A stretch of DNA of 64,000 nucleotides from Fictibacillus halophilus (GTDB lineage Bacteria > Bacillota > Bacilli > Bacillales > Fictibacillaceae): assembly GCF_016401385.1 (NCBI RefSeq), contig NZ_JAEACF010000002.1, forward strand, positions 62,001 through 126,000, written 5' to 3'. The first letter of the stretch is position 1, and each line of letters begins with the position of its first letter. Below, one piece after another: positions 51,334 to 60,648 of the stretch. A program made the position numbers and the translations under genes. Below the pieces are notes generated by a model. It was given only the letters and a program-made list of their open reading frames with translations. It ran no database searches and had not been told where the DNA came from.

Positions 51334-52185
51334 TTATTTCACAGCAATCTGCTTCAACAGATCTCCTTTTTCAGCACTTGATACAAATGCTCTTCCGTTA
51401 AACACTTTATAATTCTGCTTACGAACTTTGTTCAGAATCTCTCGGTAATAGATCGCCGCTAGTTGAACAGGCATTCGTGATTCAATCGGATAATGTTCTA
51501 GTGTTTCATTAAATTTTGCATAGAAGACTTCCGCACGAATCGCTATACTCTCCCATGCCGCAATAAAACGATCATCCACCACTTCTTTTTTCAAATCATC
51601 CTCTGTATATCCATGTTCAGCCATCACTGTTGATGGAAGATATACTCTGTCACGATCCAAATCTTCTGCGATATCTCGCAATACATTCGTAAACTGCATG
51701 CCAATCCCTAATGAGATCGCTCCTTCACGAAGCAGATCTTTTTGTTCAGGAGCTAAAATAGGCAGCAGCATCAATCCGACTGTACTGGCAACGTGATAAG
51801 AATAATACTGAAGCTCTTCCACCGTTTCATAATGCGTCTTATACAGATCCATTTCTTGGCCTTTGATCATATCTAAAAAAGATTGATGATCCATCTCAAA
51901 GTTTTGAAAAACATCCTGCAGTGCGATCCACGTTGGCTCGGCTGCAGGTATTTCACCTTTAAGAAACTGATTGAACTCTTCCTTAAAGACAGCTAGCTCT
52001 TCCTTCGGGCTATCTCCCTCATCTACAATGTCATCTACCGTTCTGCAAAATGAGTACACTGCCCAAACGGCACGTCGCTTATCTTCTGGTAAAAATGAAA
52101 ATGCTTTATAAAAGGTTTTAGAATGAACTTTAATGATCTCTTCACAATGAGAATACGATTCCTGAACCGTTACCAACTGTTTCAC
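51334..52185 (-). CDS. crtM: 4,4'-Diapophytoene (dehydrosqualene) synthase CrtM
   Basis: 283 residues, squalene/phytoene synthase family. It joins two farnesyl diphosphates head-to-head into the C30 carotenoid backbone. Both Asp-rich Mg2+ motifs are present: TVDDIVDEGDS (about 49-59) and NVLRDIAEDLDRDRVYLP (about 165-182). The length is nearer to CrtM than to C40 phytoene synthases. It overlaps the upstream desaturase gene by four bases and is last in crtN-crtN2-crtM. Confidence 0.92.
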   Translation of the reverse strand: MKQLVTVQESYSHCEEIIKVHSKTFYKAFSFLPEDKRRAVWAVYSFCRTVDDIVDEGDSPKEELAVFKEEFNQFLKGEIPAAEPTWIALQDVFQNFEMDHQSFLDMIKGQEMDLYKTHYETVEELQYYSYHVASTVGLMLLPILAPEQKDLLREGAISLGIGMQFTNVLRDIAEDLDRDRVYLPSTVMAEHGYTEDDLKKEVVDDRFIAAWESIAIRAEVFYAKFNETLEHYPIESRMPVQLAAIYYREILNKVRKQNYKVFNGRAFVSSAEKGDLLKQIAVK

Positions 52186-53621
52186 GCCCTTTCAAGATAT
52201 TTGGCTAGATGTTTTGCACTCTGCATAACGATGGGAACGCCACCACCTGGATGGATGGATGCACCGACCGCGTACAGATTTTCGTATGGAAGAGGTTTGA
52301 TTTGAGGCCGAAACACACCAGATTGTTTTAAAGTTGGCGCAATACCAAAACTGCCGCCTTGGTACAGTCCATCAGTGAGTGCGTCATTAGGAGTGCGGAT
52401 CTCGCTCCACACGATAGAATCCTTCAGCCCTGGATAGCCTCTTTTTTCCAATGAATCAATAATAAAATCTGCATAACTTTGTTTCTCTGACTCCCAATCT
52501 ACTGTATCTCCTGAAGGAACCGGAACAAGTACGTATAATACGCTTTTTCCTTCTGGCGCAAGTGACGGGTCTATTTTTGAAGGATAGAACGTGTAAATGG
52601 CCGGATCACGAGGCAGCTTCTTTCGTAAAAACACTTCTCGCATATGTTCATCGAAATGATCCGTCATAAAGAACTGATGAACGTCCGCTTCATCGAACAT
52701 TCTGTCTAGACCCAGATACAGCAGGAAACACCCTGAAGAAGATTCGTAGTTTTTCTTGACTGGCTTTGGTCCTGGAATGAGATTATGAATGCCAGGAAAA
52801 TCACCATTATAAATGACCATATCATGCAGATGAGTTCCTTTTTCTGTCACCACCCCGTTACACAAATTGCCTTGTAATGACAATGCTTCTACAGGGGTAC
52901 TCAACCGGATCTTCACCCCTTGCTCAACTAACTTTCTTTGCAGCAAGTCTACAACACTTCCATATCCGCCTTTTACATACCAGATACCATGAGCGTGTTC
53001 ACTAAACGGCACGAGTGAATACATGGCAGGGGAGTTTTCAGGGGATCCTCCGATATACAAGGTCTGAAACGAAAAAGCTTCCTGCATTCTAGGATGGCTG
53101 AAATACGCTTCTGCTAATTTTTTTACAGATTGATAAGCTTTTAGTTTTGTGAGTGTGTGCAGGTTTTTAGGTGTCCAAAAGTCCCTTCGGTTTACGAAAG
53201 AACGATCTAAGAATGCTGTTTTCCCTTGATGAAAACGCTCGTACATATCCGTTACGTACCGTAAGAATCCTTGCTCTTCACCTGGAAACATTCTGCTAAT
53301 TTCATTCAGCTGTCCGGGCAGATCACTCGTTTTATAAAAATGAGATCCATCTGGATAATTCAACTTATACATAGGACTGCATAAGATCAGCTCTAGCTCC
53401 TCGCGTTGAATTCCCACTTCACCTAAAATCTCATAGATCATTTCAGGAAGTAGCACGATTGTAGGACCACTATCAATTTTGTATCCTTCTTTTTCAAAAA
53501 AGTTTAGCCTGCCGCCAAGTCTAGAACTTTTCTCGTAGATCGTAACCTCTTTACCTTGTTTTCTTAAATAGAGTGCTGTAATTAAGCCACCAATACCTCC
53601 GCCAACAATTCCAGCATTCAT
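52182..53621 (-). CDS. CrtN-type desaturase, second copy
   Basis: 479 residues, FAD-dependent CrtI/CrtN family. AGIVGGGIGGLITALYLRKQGKEVTIYEKSSRLGGRL is the FAD fold; SGPTIVLLPEMIYEIL, FQTLYIGGSPENSPAMYS, YVKGGYGSVVDLL and GASIHPGGGVPIVMQSAK match CrtN. With two CrtN-type and two CrtP-type genes the cluster holds four paralogues. Which of the two CrtN proteins does the main desaturation cannot be read from sequence. Overlaps both neighbours by four bases. Confidence 0.84.
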   Translation of the reverse strand: MNAGIVGGGIGGLITALYLRKQGKEVTIYEKSSRLGGRLNFFEKEGYKIDSGPTIVLLPEMIYEILGEVGIQREELELILCSPMYKLNYPDGSHFYKTSDLPGQLNEISRMFPGEEQGFLRYVTDMYERFHQGKTAFLDRSFVNRRDFWTPKNLHTLTKLKAYQSVKKLAEAYFSHPRMQEAFSFQTLYIGGSPENSPAMYSLVPFSEHAHGIWYVKGGYGSVVDLLQRKLVEQGVKIRLSTPVEALSLQGNLCNGVVTEKGTHLHDMVIYNGDFPGIHNLIPGPKPVKKNYESSSGCFLLYLGLDRMFDEADVHQFFMTDHFDEHMREVFLRKKLPRDPAIYTFYPSKIDPSLAPEGKSVLYVLVPVPSGDTVDWESEKQSYADFIIDSLEKRGYPGLKDSIVWSEIRTPNDALTDGLYQGGSFGIAPTLKQSGVFRPQIKPLPYENLYAVGASIHPGGGVPIVMQSAKHLAKYLERA

Positions 53622-55114
53622 ACGGATTGAACCTCCATTGCACTATGTTTCTCTGCCATCATGGTTGTTGTGATTCGGGCAGATTCCATAATTGTAGGAA
53701 GACCGCTTCCCGGATGAGTTCCACCGCCAACGAGCCATAACCCTTCGATCTCTTTTTGTTTATTATGTGGCCTAAAGTACATCATCTGAGTTAATTGATG
53801 GCCGAGGTTAAACGTTGCTCCCTTATACACTGAGAGTTTGTTTTCCCAATCAAGCGGTGTAAACATATATTCTGTTTCAATATGCTGTTCCAAGTCTTTA
53901 AAATCAGTACGTTCCTGCAGCTGCTCTAGAACAAGCTTTTTAAAATCATGCTTATGATGCTCCCAGTCGATCAAACTAAAATTGTTAGGAACAGGAGCTA
54001 AGATGTAAAGGGCTGATTTTCCTTCAGGAGCAAGAGTTGGATCTGTTACAGAAGGATTATGAATATAGATGGAAGGATCTTGAGACAAAATCTTCTTCTT
54101 CGTAATCTCTTCAACATTCTTACGATAATCTTCAGAAAAAACGATCGTATGATGCGGAAGGTCGTATTTCTTATCCACACCAACGTAAAGCATAAATGCA
54201 GAACAAGAATAGCTCTTTTTCATTAATTTATCGCTCGTATACTTTTTTGTAGATCCTTTAGGCATCAACTTTTCCATAGCGTGCGCGAAGTCGGCATTAA
54301 CTACTACTTCATCCGCAAACACTTTTTCACCTGAATCTAGTTGAAGTCCCTTCACTCTACCTTTTTCAATAATGAGCTCTTTTACACCTGATGAAGTTGC
54401 TACTTCACCACCGTATTCTTTAATCACTTTAACCATTGCTTCAGTAATTTTGTTCACACCACCTACAGGGTGATAAACCCCGTATGCGTGTTCCATATAA
54501 GAAAGAATCGTAAATGCGCCCGGACATTCCCAAGGGGACATGCCTAAGTATTTGGCCTGAAACGTAAACGCGAGTCGCAGTCTTTCATCAGAGAAATACG
54601 TAGAGAGTTGATCGTGCAGAGAATCGGTTATCGTTAACTTTGGCAGTGCTTTTATAAATTTAAGCTGCAGATAATCCAATAGGGAGTCATGCTTATTTTG
54701 TAAGATGGGCATGAGTGCTTCAAACTTCTCTTTTTCTTTCTTCATAAAACGTTTATAGCCTTCTCCATTTCCAGGAAAGACCGCTTCAATATTTTTATAC
54801 ATGACGGATTGATCTGTTGTAGAATCAATCGTTGCATCTTTAAATTTCAGCTGATACATCGGGTCAAGTCTTTTCAACTCGATATAATCTTCTAGGCGTC
54901 TTCCCGCAAGCTGAAACATTTCTTCCAAGATGTGAGGCATATTTAAAAAGGTTGGACCCCGATCAAACGTATAACCATCTTGATGAAAAGCAGAAGTACG
55001 CCCACCGATGAACGGTTGTTTTTCGTATACTGTCACTTGATATCCCTTACTGGCTAATAGCATTCCAGCTGTTAGACCACCAGGACCCGCACCAATTACA
55101 GCTACAGATTTCAT
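53618..55114 (-). CDS. crtN: 4,4'-Diapophytoene desaturase CrtN
   Basis: 498 residues, FAD-dependent. SVAVIGAGPGGLTAGMLLASKGYQVTVYEKQPFIGGR is the FAD fold; RGPTFLNMPHILEEMF, KYLGMSPWECPGAFT, YSCSAFMLYVGVDKKYD, FSEDYRKNVEEI and GGGTHPGSGLPTIMESA correspond to blocks in S. aureus CrtN. It introduces double bonds into diapophytoene to give diaponeurosporene or diapolycopene. First gene of the leftward operon; the promoter region holds direct repeats of TTTTGTATAATA, related to the crtP dyad. GGAAGG lies before the ATG. Confidence 0.86.
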   Translation of the reverse strand: MKSVAVIGAGPGGLTAGMLLASKGYQVTVYEKQPFIGGRTSAFHQDGYTFDRGPTFLNMPHILEEMFQLAGRRLEDYIELKRLDPMYQLKFKDATIDSTTDQSVMYKNIEAVFPGNGEGYKRFMKKEKEKFEALMPILQNKHDSLLDYLQLKFIKALPKLTITDSLHDQLSTYFSDERLRLAFTFQAKYLGMSPWECPGAFTILSYMEHAYGVYHPVGGVNKITEAMVKVIKEYGGEVATSSGVKELIIEKGRVKGLQLDSGEKVFADEVVVNADFAHAMEKLMPKGSTKKYTSDKLMKKSYSCSAFMLYVGVDKKYDLPHHTIVFSEDYRKNVEEITKKKILSQDPSIYIHNPSVTDPTLAPEGKSALYILAPVPNNFSLIDWEHHKHDFKKLVLEQLQERTDFKDLEQHIETEYMFTPLDWENKLSVYKGATFNLGHQLTQMMYFRPHNKQKEIEGLWLVGGGTHPGSGLPTIMESARITTTMMAEKHSAMEVQSV

Positions 55115-55356
55115 ACATGCATACCTTCCTTCTACTTTTACAAACTATATACAAAATATTATACAAAAATTATACGATGTGTGTTCTAGGATTGGCAAAT
55201 TTAAAAGATATAAAAAAGCACACTCAAAATTCTGTTCATTGATGTGTGCTTGTTCACATATGGTGTGTATGTAACTTCGACGAAAAAAATAGAAAACCTT
55301 CTCAAACGTTTAAATAAAATAAACTTTAAACATAAAACATAAAATACGATAAATTA
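55115..55356 (-). promoter_or_regulatory. crtN promoter region with TTGTATA repeats
   Basis: Minus strand, TATAAT follows a weak TTGCCA at 18 bp (55197-55169 region). TTTTGTATAATA and TTTTGTATATAG stand in tandem with a 12-bp period just downstream. The half-site TTGTATA also appears in the crtP dyad. The remaining bases up to 55356 are AT-rich with no visible gene. Confidence 0.4.
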
Positions 55357-55388
55357 CCAAAAAAGCCTGTAGGTTCTACAGGCTTTCT
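55357..55388 (-). terminator. Terminator of the small membrane protein
   Basis: AGCCTGTAG and CTACAGGCT pair around AAC on the minus strand, followed by TTTTTTGG. Confidence 0.85.
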
Positions 55389-55392
55389 TACA

Positions 55393-55551
55393 TCATTCTT
55401 TTGAATGCTTTTCTTTGTGATTAAGATAGTCTTCTTCTTCATTTTTTGGCTTTTTCTTTCTAGCTTGGCGCACGATTAATATGACAATAATGACAACTAA
55501 TAATAAGCTGACATTCAAAAAGCCTCCAAAAAACTTAAAGAGTTCATCCAT
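55393..55551 (-). CDS. Small single-span membrane protein
   Basis: 52 residues. After MDELFKFFGG a hydrophobic helix (FLNVSLLLVVIIVILIV, about 11-27) is followed by a charged tail (RQARKKKPKNEEEDYLNHKE). GAGGTGAAG precedes ATG 55551. It lies 43 bases after the stop of the sensor kinase and is probably cotranscribed with it. Not recognised; the topology suggests a cytoplasmic tail. Confidence 0.7.
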   Translation of the reverse strand: MDELFKFFGGFLNVSLLLVVIIVILIVRQARKKKPKNEEEDYLNHKEKHSKE

Positions 55552-55594
55552 GCTGCTTCACCTCTTCTCAGCATTTTCCCCCTTTTTACGGTTT

Positions 55595-56863
55595 TTAAAC
55601 CGGTTCTCTACTAAGAAGGTGAGTGAGTGGCAACGTTACACTGACTTTCGTCCCTTTATCTAACTTACTCGTATAATCCACTCTTCCCCCCATTGATTCA
55701 ATGATTCGCGTAGATACCATCGTTCCTAAACCAGTACCCTGCTCTTTCGTTGAAAAGAAAAGAGAACCAACACGAGTAAGCTGTTCTTTTGTCATTCCTT
55801 TACCCGTATCCCTCACAATAATCTTTACACTGTCATCTTCTTCTATAAGTTTTATCGTCACACGTCCTTCTTTTGGCGTTGCCTCTACAGCATTTTTCAA
55901 AATATTTATAAGTGCTTGTTTTAACTGATTGCGGTCCGTAGTGATGACAGCATCTGATTCAATCGTATGTGTGAGCGAAATACCTTCCTTTAACGCATAG
56001 GGGTTTAATAGAATACTCAATTCCATGACTAATAAAGGAAGAGGAAATGTTTCGATCTTTTTAAATTCAGGTTTGGCAAAATTCAAGTAATCGCTGATAA
56101 TGTTTTCAGCTCTTCCTAATTCGCTTAGGATAAGTGGATAGTAGTGCTTGTGCCGCTCGTCTTCACCTTCCATCAACTGAAGAAATCCTTTTACAACAGT
56201 TAGCGGATTACGAACTTCATGTGCAATAGATGCTGCAAGTTCTCCGAGCGTATGCTGCTTTTCAGAACGTCGAATCTCATCCTTCATCAAGTTTCTTTCA
56301 ATGACAGATTCATTTAAGACCGCTGCGAAAACAACTGCTAAAATTTGAATGGTGCCAAACACACCTATGTATAGTACTAATTTTTGATCAAACACTAAAA
56401 AATCTTTATTGAAATAAAGGTAGATAAAAAGGATGATTAACTGAACGAGCGCAGGCCAAGATCCTATTATTATTGAAAGATGAACCCTCTTTTTCGGGCT
56501 GGATTTCCAGAAGTAGGTATAGATGAGAAAAGGAACAGCACAAGAAACAACTGCAACGATATACGCTAAGAACAGGGTTTCACCACCCATAGCCGTTCTA
56601 GTCAGCATAAGAGCAGCAATCGTTATGATCCCAGAAATCGGACCACCATAAAAAATAGACAGGACGACCGGAACATACCTTAGATCCCAGTACAGTGAGG
56701 AATCATAATAGGCAAAATACATGCAGAGTGATGCGGCCGATCCATATAACAAGCCTAAAAAATAGGGTGATCTCCCTATTTTTCGATGTTCGAACAAAAA
56801 GCTATAGCTCAATACGGGCGCAAGAACAATTAATACATGTAAAAGCAGCTTCTCAACAATCAT
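55595..56863 (-). CDS. Sensor histidine kinase, KinB-like
   Basis: 422 residues. Six or so membrane segments in the first 190 residues form a 5TMR-LYT-like sensor. HisKA follows with SIAHEVRNPLTVVKGFLQLM (phospho-His about 213) and HATPase_c with NILKNAVEATP (N-box), VRDTGKGMT (G1) and GTGLGTMVST (G2). The layout and the HEVRNPLT motif match the Spo0 phosphorelay kinases of bacilli, especially KinB. No response regulator gene is adjacent, as expected for an orphan kinase that phosphorylates Spo0F. KinB accessory lipoprotein genes (kapB, kbaA) are not visible here. Confidence 0.8.
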   Translation of the reverse strand: MIVEKLLLHVLIVLAPVLSYSFLFEHRKIGRSPYFLGLLYGSAASLCMYFAYYDSSLYWDLRYVPVVLSIFYGGPISGIITIAALMLTRTAMGGETLFLAYIVAVVSCAVPFLIYTYFWKSSPKKRVHLSIIIGSWPALVQLIILFIYLYFNKDFLVFDQKLVLYIGVFGTIQILAVVFAAVLNESVIERNLMKDEIRRSEKQHTLGELAASIAHEVRNPLTVVKGFLQLMEGEDERHKHYYPLILSELGRAENIISDYLNFAKPEFKKIETFPLPLLVMELSILLNPYALKEGISLTHTIESDAVITTDRNQLKQALINILKNAVEATPKEGRVTIKLIEEDDSVKIIVRDTGKGMTKEQLTRVGSLFFSTKEQGTGLGTMVSTRIIESMGGRVDYTSKLDKGTKVSVTLPLTHLLSREPV

Positions 56864-56910
56864 TCTATACTCCTTAGTCCGAGTGTCTTATGCTCTATCA
56901 ATACGACAAA

Positions 56911-56942
56911 AAAAGGGCAATCCCTTCAAGGATCACCCTTTT
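56911..56942 (-). terminator. Terminator of the ABC exporter operon
   Basis: AAAGGG-ATCC pairs with GGAT-CCCTTT; downstream of the stop at 56981 on the minus strand. Confidence 0.75.
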
Positions 56943-56980
56943 ATTATGACTAAAGCCTCATCTTCCAATCTCAAACACTA

Positions 56981-58780
56981 TCAAGCGTCTTGCTTTAATT
57001 GACTGTGATAAAGAGAATAATAAAATTTCTTGTTTTTGAGCAGTTCATTGTGTGTCCCTTTTTCGAGGATACCACCATCGTGAAGGACTAAGATTTGGTC
57101 TGCCTGTTGTATCGTGTTTAATCGATGGGCAATTACAAAGCTCGTTCTTCCCTGCATAAGACGCTGCAGAGCTTCTTGTATCTTCATCTCGGTAATTGTA
57201 TCAATGGAACTTGTTGCTTCATCTAGAATCAGTAGTGAAGGGTCCGCTAAAATTGCCCTTGCGATAGATAGAAGCTGTTTCTGTCCCTGACTGATGCCGC
57301 TGCCCTCTTGGTTAAGTATCGTTTTATAACCTTTAGGCAGCTTCTGAACGAAAGAATGAGCGTTCGCTAGTTTTGCAGCATTCATCACTTCTTCATCCGT
57401 CGCATTTAACCGTCCATACCGAATATTCTCAAGGATGGTTCCTTCAAACAAAAAAGAATCTTGAAGAACAAACCCCATATGACTGCGAAGCGAGCTTCTT
57501 TTCACTTTTTTTATATCATGTCCATCGATTAAGATCTGACCACTATCACTCTCATAAAACCTGGAAAGCAGATTGACGATGGTTGTTTTTCCTGCACCAG
57601 TAGGACCTACTAATGCTACCGTCTCTCCTTCATTTACAGAAAAGTTTAAACCGCTAACGGTCTTCTCATCCTTTTCATAAGAGAAAGAAACATCTTGAAA
57701 CTCTACTTTTCCTTTTACTGAAGAAAGTTCTACAGCACCTGTTTCATCCATCTCCTCTTGTGATTCATCAAGGATTTCAAATACTCTCTCTGCCCCAGCA
57801 ACGGCAGATAGTAACGTATTAAATTGGTTGGCTAAATCATTGAGTGGTCTCGTGAATTGTCTAGAATACTCAACAAATATAACGATCACACCGATTGATA
57901 CTTTCCCATTCAACGCAAGTACGCCGCCGACTCCTGCTATTAATGCAAAGCTTCCATTGTTAAGAACGTTCATCAATTTTGGTATAAAGCCCGAGAAGGT
58001 CTGTGCCCAATATCCAGACTCTCTCAACCGTTCATTCCTAGCCATAAATTCTTCCATCACTCTTTTTTCCTGCGAAAACGATTTTACGATGCGCTGACCA
58101 GAAGTGATCTCTTCGATATATCCGTTAATCTCTCCCAGGTTTCTTTGCTGTTCTTTAAACCGGGCGCCTGTTCTTTTCGTAATCCACTTTAGACCAAAGA
58201 ACATGAGCGGAACGATAGATAAAGAGATCAGCGTCAGTATCGGACTTAAATAGATCATGACACCCACTGTTCCAATAAGGGTGAGGATGCTTGAGAATAC
58301 TTGAATAAACGAACTGTTCAACGTGGAACTGACGTTTTCTATATCATTTGTCACACGGCTCATCAGTTCACCATGTTGCCGTTTATCAAAAAAGGAAATC
58401 GATAATCGGTGAAACTGGTTAAACAGATCGTTTCTCATTTTTAACACGGTATCTTGTGCGATTCCTATCATCCAATAGTTTTGCAGCCAAGTAGAAAGAG
58501 ATTGACCTACAAAAACAAAGATAAGACCGAATAAAAGTTTGTTTAGTCCCTCTACATTTTCTTTAACAATATACGAATCTATAGCCATACCAATCAAAAA
58601 AGGACCAAGCAAGCTTAATGCTGAGCTTATGATGACCATAAGCAATACTAGACTAAGAAGTATTTTTTGATCAGAAAAATAACTTCCGATTCGCTTGATC
58701 GTACTTGCCCAATTTTTTGGTTTTACTTTTTTTCCGAATAAATGATTATGTGGATGAGGTCTGTTTGAATCCTTTGACAT
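56981..58780 (-). CDS. Heterodimeric ABC exporter subunit (YfiC-like)
   Basis: 599 residues from ATG 58780 after GGAGGAGG; this overlaps the previous gene by 35 bases. Six membrane segments (about 35-310) precede one ABC domain. Walker A is GPTGAGKTT, Walker B LLILDEATSSID with its catalytic Glu, and the H-loop is IAHRLN. The signature motif is degenerate: ISQGQKQ in place of LSGGQ. Together with its partner this predicts one active and one degenerate ATP site, as in TM287/288-type and BmrCD exporters. Possible multidrug or lipid export; B. subtilis YfiBC is the nearest match I recall. Confidence 0.85.
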   Translation of the reverse strand: MSKDSNRPHPHNHLFGKKVKPKNWASTIKRIGSYFSDQKILLSLVLLMVIISSALSLLGPFLIGMAIDSYIVKENVEGLNKLLFGLIFVFVGQSLSTWLQNYWMIGIAQDTVLKMRNDLFNQFHRLSISFFDKRQHGELMSRVTNDIENVSSTLNSSFIQVFSSILTLIGTVGVMIYLSPILTLISLSIVPLMFFGLKWITKRTGARFKEQQRNLGEINGYIEEITSGQRIVKSFSQEKRVMEEFMARNERLRESGYWAQTFSGFIPKLMNVLNNGSFALIAGVGGVLALNGKVSIGVIVIFVEYSRQFTRPLNDLANQFNTLLSAVAGAERVFEILDESQEEMDETGAVELSSVKGKVEFQDVSFSYEKDEKTVSGLNFSVNEGETVALVGPTGAGKTTIVNLLSRFYESDSGQILIDGHDIKKVKRSSLRSHMGFVLQDSFLFEGTILENIRYGRLNATDEEVMNAAKLANAHSFVQKLPKGYKTILNQEGSGISQGQKQLLSIARAILADPSLLILDEATSSIDTITEMKIQEALQRLMQGRTSFVIAHRLNTIQQADQILVLHDGGILEKGTHNELLKNKKFYYSLYHSQLKQDA

Positions 58781-60503
58781 GTTGAAAGTCCTCCTCCCCA
58801 AACTGTGATTGAACGATTTTTACATAAAGCGACGAGGTATTCAACAGTTCTTCATGTGTACCCCATGCCTCAACAGCTCCATCGTCCAAAAGCAGGATAT
58901 GATCTGCTTCCATCGCAGTACTGATTTTTTGCGTAATAATAAACGTTGTGCAAGAATACGTTCTTAACGCTTTTAACAGCTTTGCTTCTGTTTTTAAATC
59001 CAATGCACTCGTACTATCATCAAGCATAAGTATTCTTGGTTTACGAACGAGTGCTCTTGCAATAGACAAACGCTGCTTCTGTCCTCCAGAGAGGTTGACC
59101 CCGCGCTGACCCACTCGGGTATCATACTGATTCGGTAATTTTTCTACAGTCTCATGAATCTGTGCATCAACGGCTGCAGATATAATCTCATCAGAAGTAG
59201 CTCCTGCTTTTCCCCAGCCAATATTCTCTGAGATTGATCCGGTAAAAAGAACCGCTTCCTGAGGAACCACACCTATCCCTTTTCGAAGAGTTTCAATCGG
59301 ATAGTTCATTACATTTTTCCCATCAACAAGTACTTTACCTTCTGTTACATCATATAGTCTAGGTACGAGTTGAAAGAGCGAGGTCTTACCAGAACCTGTT
59401 GAACCAAGAATCGCTAATGTCTCGCCTGGTTGTACAGAAAAAGAAAGATTTCTGAGAACCGGAACATCACTTTCTGGATATTGAAAGGAGACATTCCTAA
59501 ATTCTACTTCTCCTCGTCCAACTGATAATGACTGATCAGTATCTTCAGATTCAATTAAATCTACCTCTGTATCAAGTACTTCTCCTATTCGCTGTGCAGA
59601 TGCTTTTGCACGAGAGAAAGCCATAATGATAAAGGAGATGATCGTAAGAACAGAGGAAATACGGAATGAGTAGTTTACGATCGCTACCACTTCTCCTACC
59701 TCAATAGATCCCATACTCACCTGTCTGCTTCCGAACCAAAGGATGAACAAAATCCCAATATTCATGACAAACAATAAGACAGGTATCGATACTTCGATTA
59801 AGCGAAGAGATGAAACTGTTTTTTCCTTCAACTCGCCGCTCGCTTGTTCAAAGCGATTACTCTCGAAATCCCTGCGTAAGAACGCTTTAATCAGACGCAT
59901 TCCCATGAGATTTTCCCGCATGACACGATTCACACCATCCAACTTATCCTGCACATCCCTAAACATACTGCCCGCCGTCTGGAGAACCCATTTTAAGAAA
60001 AATAACAAGAACGGTAACAAAACGACTAGCACTAAAGCCAGTTTCCAGTTCACGATTAAAGACATGATCACGCCACCCGCTAGCAATAGAGGTGCTCTTA
60101 GCATGATCCGCAAACTCATAAATACTGTATTCTGAAGTTGCGTCACATCATTTGTCATTCGTGTTATTAACGACGAGGCAGGGAACTTATTGAAATTCAC
60201 AAAAGAAAAAGATTGTACCTTCTCAAAAACACGCCGTCTAATATCAAAACCATAATTCTGACTAACATGTGCAGAGAAGAATGAATTCGCAATACCTGCT
60301 GCAAATGCGACTAGAGCAAGCCCAAACATGACAGCTCCCCAATACTTCACAACGTTTAAGTCATTCTTTAAGATACCGTCATCAATAATCTTGGCCATGA
60401 TCAAAGGCTGCAGAAGCTCAACTCCCAGTTCAGTAAACGTTAAAAATAGAGCAACTCCGATCGCGACACGGTACGCTTTTAAATACGAAAATACTTTCCA
60501 CAT
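58746..60503 (-). CDS. Heterodimeric ABC exporter subunit (YfiB-like), degenerate site
   Basis: 585 residues, six membrane segments then an ABC domain. The N-terminus VFSYLKAYRVAIGVALFLTF and KIIDDGILKNDLN recall B. subtilis YfiB. Walker A GSTGSGKTS and signature LSGGQKQ are normal. Walker B is LMLDDSTSALD, with Asp instead of the catalytic Glu, and the H-loop His is replaced by Gln (FIITQKIS). The missing functions are present in the partner subunit. First gene of a two-gene operon; GGGGGAT precedes ATG 60503. Confidence 0.87.
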   Translation of the reverse strand: MWKVFSYLKAYRVAIGVALFLTFTELGVELLQPLIMAKIIDDGILKNDLNVVKYWGAVMFGLALVAFAAGIANSFFSAHVSQNYGFDIRRRVFEKVQSFSFVNFNKFPASSLITRMTNDVTQLQNTVFMSLRIMLRAPLLLAGGVIMSLIVNWKLALVLVVLLPFLLFFLKWVLQTAGSMFRDVQDKLDGVNRVMRENLMGMRLIKAFLRRDFESNRFEQASGELKEKTVSSLRLIEVSIPVLLFVMNIGILFILWFGSRQVSMGSIEVGEVVAIVNYSFRISSVLTIISFIIMAFSRAKASAQRIGEVLDTEVDLIESEDTDQSLSVGRGEVEFRNVSFQYPESDVPVLRNLSFSVQPGETLAILGSTGSGKTSLFQLVPRLYDVTEGKVLVDGKNVMNYPIETLRKGIGVVPQEAVLFTGSISENIGWGKAGATSDEIISAAVDAQIHETVEKLPNQYDTRVGQRGVNLSGGQKQRLSIARALVRKPRILMLDDSTSALDLKTEAKLLKALRTYSCTTFIITQKISTAMEADHILLLDDGAVEAWGTHEELLNTSSLYVKIVQSQFGEEDFQHVKGFKQTSST

Positions 60504-60611
60504 AATTTATCCCCCGAACGTCACCGATGTTTAACAAACTTAACCATCTATTATTATTTTATCCTTTTTCAATAAAATATTTAACTATTTCGACTTCTTA
60601 TTCTATTTTTA

Positions 60612-60648
60612 AATAAAAGAAAGCCCGCCAACATGCTCAGCGGGTCTT
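60612..60648 (-). terminator. Terminator of the CDF transporter gene
   Basis: Minus-strand ACCCGC pairs with GCGGGC(T) around an 11-base loop, followed by TTTCTTTTATTT. It overlaps the last codons. Confidence 0.7.
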
